A stretch of 64,000 bases of DNA from the NCBI GenBank assembly GCA_037892765.1, contig JBBKBW010000006.1; one strand, given 5' to 3'. Origin of the DNA: Clostridium_AQ sp900552125 (lineage in GTDB: Bacteria; Bacillota_I; Bacilli_A; Erysipelotrichales; Erysipelotrichaceae). Below are positions 61,089-64,000 of the stretch, one piece after another (positions within the stretch are counted from its first letter, which is position 1; each line of letters begins with the position of its first letter). The notes beneath the pieces were generated by a model. The model was not told the origin of the DNA, did not search any database, and was given only the letters and a program-made list of their open reading frames with translations. The translations under genes and the position numbers were made by a program.

Positions 61089-61818
61089 ATTTGATAATAT
61101 TCACGCTTGTGAAGAAACCAAACAAAAAACATTACAGTATGTTATGCAAAAACAAAAAAAGAAAAGTTATAAAACACCTATTTTAATAATGACTGCCTGC
61201 TTGTTTCTACTATTCTTTTTCCCAGTTGTTTATCAAATGAATAAGGCTCCTAAACCTTCACAAATCATCAGCTTTATCAGTTTCGATATCAATCCAAGTA
61301 TGGAATGGGCAATTAATGAAAATGATGTAATTGTTGATATTATTTCTTATAATAATGATGTCAAAAAATTAACCTTCATTTCTTCATTAAAAGGAAAAAC
61401 ATTAATGGAAGGAATGGATCTGATGATAAAAGATACAACTTTTCAAGATTACATGAAAGAAGGTTTTTTAGAAGTCGGTATATACAGCGAGCAGAACCAG
61501 AGAGAAAACAAATTACAGGAACAAATTAATAGTTATCTTCAAAAATATTTAAATCCTTCCAAATATCACTGTTCTTGCCAAAATAAAGATACATTCGAAC
61601 AATCAAGGCATCATAAAACTTCTTTAGGAAAATATAGTGTCATTAAAGAAATCTTACAATATGATGTTCCTTATGATGAACAAGAACTCCAGCAAAAAAA
61701 TATGAAAGAATTGTATGAAATATTGTCTACACTTGATGAGGATACAACACATAAAGGAAAACATCATCAAGAAAGAAAATCACATTCATCAACTACTCAT
61801 AAAAATTTTTCTAACTAA
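61075..61818 (+). CDS. RsgI-like anti-sigma factor
   Basis: A 247-residue membrane protein. The cytoplasmic N-terminus of about 40 residues is followed by one membrane helix (PILIMTACLFLLFFFPVVY) and an extracytoplasmic domain that begins FISFDINPSMEWAINENDVIVDI, the hallmark of RsgI-type anti-sigma factors. The C-terminus is His/Lys/Ser-rich. It has no carbohydrate-binding module. The start at 61075 follows GGAGGTGATCC and overlaps the sigma gene. It likely holds the ECF sigma at the membrane. Confidence 0.85.
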   Translation: MNLDEFDNIHACEETKQKTLQYVMQKQKKKSYKTPILIMTACLFLLFFFPVVYQMNKAPKPSQIISFISFDINPSMEWAINENDVIVDIISYNNDVKKLTFISSLKGKTLMEGMDLMIKDTTFQDYMKEGFLEVGIYSEQNQRENKLQEQINSYLQKYLNPSKYHCSCQNKDTFEQSRHHKTSLGKYSVIKEILQYDVPYDEQELQQKNMKELYEILSTLDEDTTHKGKHHQERKSHSSTTHKNFSN

Positions 61819-61846
61819 GGTCTAACAAATATGTTAGATCTTTTTA
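61815..61846 (+). terminator. Terminator of the sigma/anti-sigma operon
   Basis: The stem GGTCTAACA/TGTTAGATC with a short loop is followed by TTTTT. Confidence 0.85.
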
Positions 61847-61973
61847 TCACTATCATACATACACTTTTATCTCCTTTTTTATAAAACCTCATATTATTCA
61901 TAATTCATGCTATTTTTTAATTTGCATTTTTAGACAAAAAATTTATACAAACTAACAAGGCTTTCCCCACACG

Positions 61974-62001
61974 TTTACTTTCTTTTAATTCGTGCTATAA
62001 T
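61974..62001 (+). promoter_or_regulatory. Promoter of the GatZ/KbaZ-like gene
   Basis: TTTACT (61974-61979), a 16-bp spacer and TATAAT (61996-62001), then AAGGAGG before the ATG at 62028. The stretch from 61847 to this promoter is AT-rich with no gene. Confidence 0.7.
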
Positions 62002-62027
62002 TTGTGTAGTAATAAGGAGGTTTTTAT

Positions 62028-63350
62028 ATGCCACAAAATAATCCATTAAAACAAATTGTTGTAAAACAGAAAGAAGGCAAACCTGTTGGTATTTATTCAT
62101 GCTGTAGTGCAAATGCATATGTTATTGAAGCTGCATTGGAAAAAGCTAGAGATGATCATTCATGTGTATTAATTGAAGCTACAGCTAATCAGGTTGATCA
62201 CCATGGCGGTTACACCGGAATGACACCAAAAGACTTCATGAAATTTGTAGAAGATATCGCAAATCGTGTAGGTTGTCCTATGGACCGTGTCTTTTTAGGT
62301 GGAGACCATTTAGGACCATTAACCTTTGCACATCTACCTGAAAAAGAAGCTATGGCAGAAGCTGAAGAACTGGTTCGCTGTTATGTTGCGGCTGGTTTTA
62401 CTAAAATTCATATTGACACTAGTATGAAAGTTGCGGATGACGATCCAAACACACGTTTATCTGATGAAATCATTTCTCGTCGTGGAGCTAGACTTGCTCG
62501 TGTCTGCGAAGAGACTTATCAGGAATTATTAAAAACAAATCCAAATGCTACTCAACCTGTTTACATCGTCGGTAGTGAAGTGCCTATCCCTGGAGGAGCA
62601 CAGGAAGAAAATGCTGGAATGCAGGTTACAAAAGTAGAAGACTTCAAGGCAACTGTTCAAGCATTTGAAACAGCATTTAAAAGTGAAGGCTTAGACAATG
62701 CATGGGATAACGTTATCGGTGTTGTTGTACAGCCTGGTGTAGAAGAAAAAGATGCTGGATGTACAGAATATGATCGTGAAAAAGCTAAGGATTTAATGGC
62801 TTCTATCAAAGATTATTCAAACTTAGTTTTCGAAGGACATTCTACTGATTATCAGACAAAATATAAACTACGTGAATTAATCGAAGATGGCGTAGGCATC
62901 TTAAAAGTTGGTCCAGGATTAACATATGCAATGCGTGAAGGATTATTTGCCTTAGCTTATATTGAAGAAATGATGTTCCATGGTACTGATGTAGAAACAT
63001 CACATTTCATTGATGTATTAGAAGAAGTAATGTTAGAAGATCCTAAAAACTGGCAGAAACATTATCATGGTACAGAAGCAGAGCTATGGTTTAAACGTAA
63101 ATTCAGTTTCTCTGATCGTAGCCGTTACTACATGCCAAATCCAAGAGTAACTGCCGCAAAAGAGAAAATGATGGAAAACCTAAGAAAAGAAGGAATTAAT
63201 TTAGCTGCATTATCTCAATTTATGCCTATTCAATATACAAAAGTACGCGAAGGTGTATTAAAGAACGATCCTGAAGAATTAGTAAAAGATCGCATTAAAT
63301 ATACAATTGAAGAATACACATTTGCTACACATCAAGAAGAATTATTCTAA
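62028..63350 (+). CDS. D-tagatose-bisphosphate aldolase non-catalytic subunit-like (GatZ/KbaZ)
   Basis: A 440-residue protein of the GatZ/KbaZ family. Typical motifs are GIYSCCSANAYVIEAAL, EATANQVDHHGGYTGMTPKDF, LGGDHLGPL, HIDTSM and YIVGSEVPIPGGAQEE. In E. coli GatZ and KbaZ support the class II aldolases GatY and KbaY in galactitol and N-acetylgalactosamine use. No GatY/KbaY or sugar PTS gene is near, so this copy stands alone with its own promoter and terminator. Similar solo copies may act on another sugar phosphate. Confidence 0.88.
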   Translation: MPQNNPLKQIVVKQKEGKPVGIYSCCSANAYVIEAALEKARDDHSCVLIEATANQVDHHGGYTGMTPKDFMKFVEDIANRVGCPMDRVFLGGDHLGPLTFAHLPEKEAMAEAEELVRCYVAAGFTKIHIDTSMKVADDDPNTRLSDEIISRRGARLARVCEETYQELLKTNPNATQPVYIVGSEVPIPGGAQEENAGMQVTKVEDFKATVQAFETAFKSEGLDNAWDNVIGVVVQPGVEEKDAGCTEYDREKAKDLMASIKDYSNLVFEGHSTDYQTKYKLRELIEDGVGILKVGPGLTYAMREGLFALAYIEEMMFHGTDVETSHFIDVLEEVMLEDPKNWQKHYHGTEAELWFKRKFSFSDRSRYYMPNPRVTAAKEKMMENLRKEGINLAALSQFMPIQYTKVREGVLKNDPEELVKDRIKYTIEEYTFATHQEELF

Positions 63351-63357
63351 ATATTAC

Positions 63358-63402
63358 TAAACACACACCATTCCTTATGGAATAGAGTGTGTGTTTTATA
63401 AT
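63358..63402 (+). terminator. Terminator of the GatZ/KbaZ-like gene
   Basis: AAACACACAC and GTGTGTGTTT form a strong stem (about 63359-63398) that contains a smaller dyad (ATTCC/GGAAT) in the loop. Confidence 0.88.
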
Positions 63403-63405
63403 ATA

Positions 63406-63450
63406 AGAGCTGTGATATCTTTATCAAAAGATATTTCACAGCTCTTTTCT
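63406..63450. terminator. Second, bidirectional terminator
   Basis: The stem AAGAGCTGTGA/TCACAGCTCTT with internal ATATCTTT/AAAGATAT forms a long hairpin. On the minus strand it would end the 63455 gene. Confidence 0.85.
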
Positions 63451-63454
63451 TTCT

Positions 63455-64000
63455 TTATTCCACTTGAAGTTCAATTATTTTTTCACTTTCATTTCCATGA
63501 CCATCCCATGCAATAACATGAATTTTATTTAATCCTTCCTCTAATTGATAAGTATTCGAGTAAATTCCCTCAGTATAATAATAGTATCCACCCTCATTAT
63601 AATATTTTGGTGTAATATCATCTTGACTCTTTAAGTAAAATATTTCATCATCAAATAGCCTTTGGTCATATACTTCCAGATATTCTTCAATATCAAAGTC
63701 TTTATTTACTACTTTGTTCTCATCATTATATTTAATTATCGGTTTATCTTCATCAACAATCACTAACTTAAATGTTTTCTTTGCAGTAATACCATGATGA
63801 CTTACTTCTACTATTAAATCCTGAACCTGATTAATCTTATTATCATCATAAATAAGGTTACAGATATAATTATCTAAATTACCTTTATTAATATGATAAA
63901 GTTCATCTTTTTTCTCATTTAAGTCAGTCCCCCTTAATACGGCTACTTCTCCATAATAAGTATGAAAAACTATATTGTTTTTAATATGAAAATAATATAA
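63455..64000 (-). CDS. 3' part of a large surface-type protein
   Basis: The frame is open from the window edge at 64000 to a stop at 63455, giving 181 residues without a start, so the gene continues beyond the window. The sequence is rich in Tyr, Asp, Asn and Ile with beta-strand patterns (VAVLRGTDLNEKKDELYHIN; VEVSHHGITAKKTFKLVIVD; LNKIHVIAWDGHGNESEKII). The last segment resembles an Ig-like/HYR-type extracellular domain. No sortase motif ends it. A cell-surface or secreted role is inferred. Confidence 0.75.
   Translation of the reverse strand, partial: LYYFHIKNNIVFHTYYGEVAVLRGTDLNEKKDELYHINKGNLDNYICNLIYDDNKINQVQDLIVEVSHHGITAKKTFKLVIVDEDKPIIKYNDENKVVNKDFDIEEYLEVYDQRLFDDEIFYLKSQDDITPKYYNEGGYYYYTEGIYSNTYQLEEGLNKIHVIAWDGHGNESEKIIELQVE

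Overview
The window reads as chromosome of a low-GC Gram-positive anaerobe of the Erysipelotrichia type (Erysipelotrichaceae/Coprobacillaceae-like). Evidence: AT-rich DNA, strong AGGAGG ribosome sites, a CIRCE-controlled hrcA-grpE-dnaK-dnaJ locus, a Spo0A-type sporulation regulator with a YlbJ-like protein, glycyl-radical metabolism, desulfoferrodoxin, manganese catalase and FeoAB. TGA acts as an ordinary stop. No rRNA, tRNA, CRISPR array, complete insertion sequence or prophage was seen. The genus assignment is inference.

Layout. 1-2.3 kb: start of an off-window gene with a palindromic operator, then a response regulator/histidine kinase operon with a PhoP-box-like direct repeat in its promoter. 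2.4-8 kb: an amidohydrolase divergent from an SdpR/SdpI-like pair fused in one operon to an ABC exporter. 8-9.7 kb: an XRE regulator with three tandem paralogous small membrane proteins, a broken fourth copy and three palindromes in the promoter. 9.7-14.4 kb: MarR-controlled heterodimeric ABC exporter. 14.5-19.3 kb: PadR/DUF2812-like/ABC exporter operon, then a candidate small RNA. 19.7-21.2 kb: cysK-cysE. 21.2-31.2 kb: oxidative-stress and iron genes (Mn catalase, YaaA, feoA-feoB), a J-domain/DUF5685-like pair, and clpB behind two CIRCE elements. 31.2-34.2 kb: an accessory patch with an orphan integrase N-domain, a decayed remnant, a frameshifted zinc-finger anti-sigma-like gene and a lipoprotein. 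34.2-38.3 kb: housekeeping genes (DJ-1-like, HAD, MnmM-like methylase, CCA-adding enzyme), then a leader-peptide-controlled acyltransferase-like gene. 38.4-42.1 kb: split chromate transporter with LysR, and an amidohydrolase. 42.2-47.1 kb: hrcA-grpE-dnaK and dnaJ. 47.2-52.8 kb: PgeF-like protein, a decayed toxin-like gene, Spo0A behind a MerR-type promoter with a MerR gene next to it, a CDF transporter and a YlbJ-like protein. 52.8-58.6 kb: a dehydrogenase and the DeoR-glycyl radical enzyme-activase-fructose-6-phosphate aldolase cluster. 58.7-64 kb: desulfoferrodoxin, a pseudouridine synthase, an ECF sigma/anti-sigma pair with a secreted Cys-rich protein, a GatZ/KbaZ-like protein, and the 3' end of a large surface-like gene.

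Themes. Many operons carry a readable promoter with a palindrome placed where the adjacent regulator could act (SdpR, XRE, MarR, PadR, HrcA, MerR, DeoR). The most interesting points are: (1) a 19-bp-spacer MerR promoter directly upstream of spo0A with a merR gene alongside and an altered Spo0A acidic pocket; (2) the glycyl radical enzyme cluster matching the E. coli ybiW/pflD-fsa arrangement; (3) the 19-codon leader ORF with nested hairpins ahead of the acyltransferase-like gene; (4) the tandem small-membrane-protein array with its operators; (5) several decayed genes found by reading across frameshifts.
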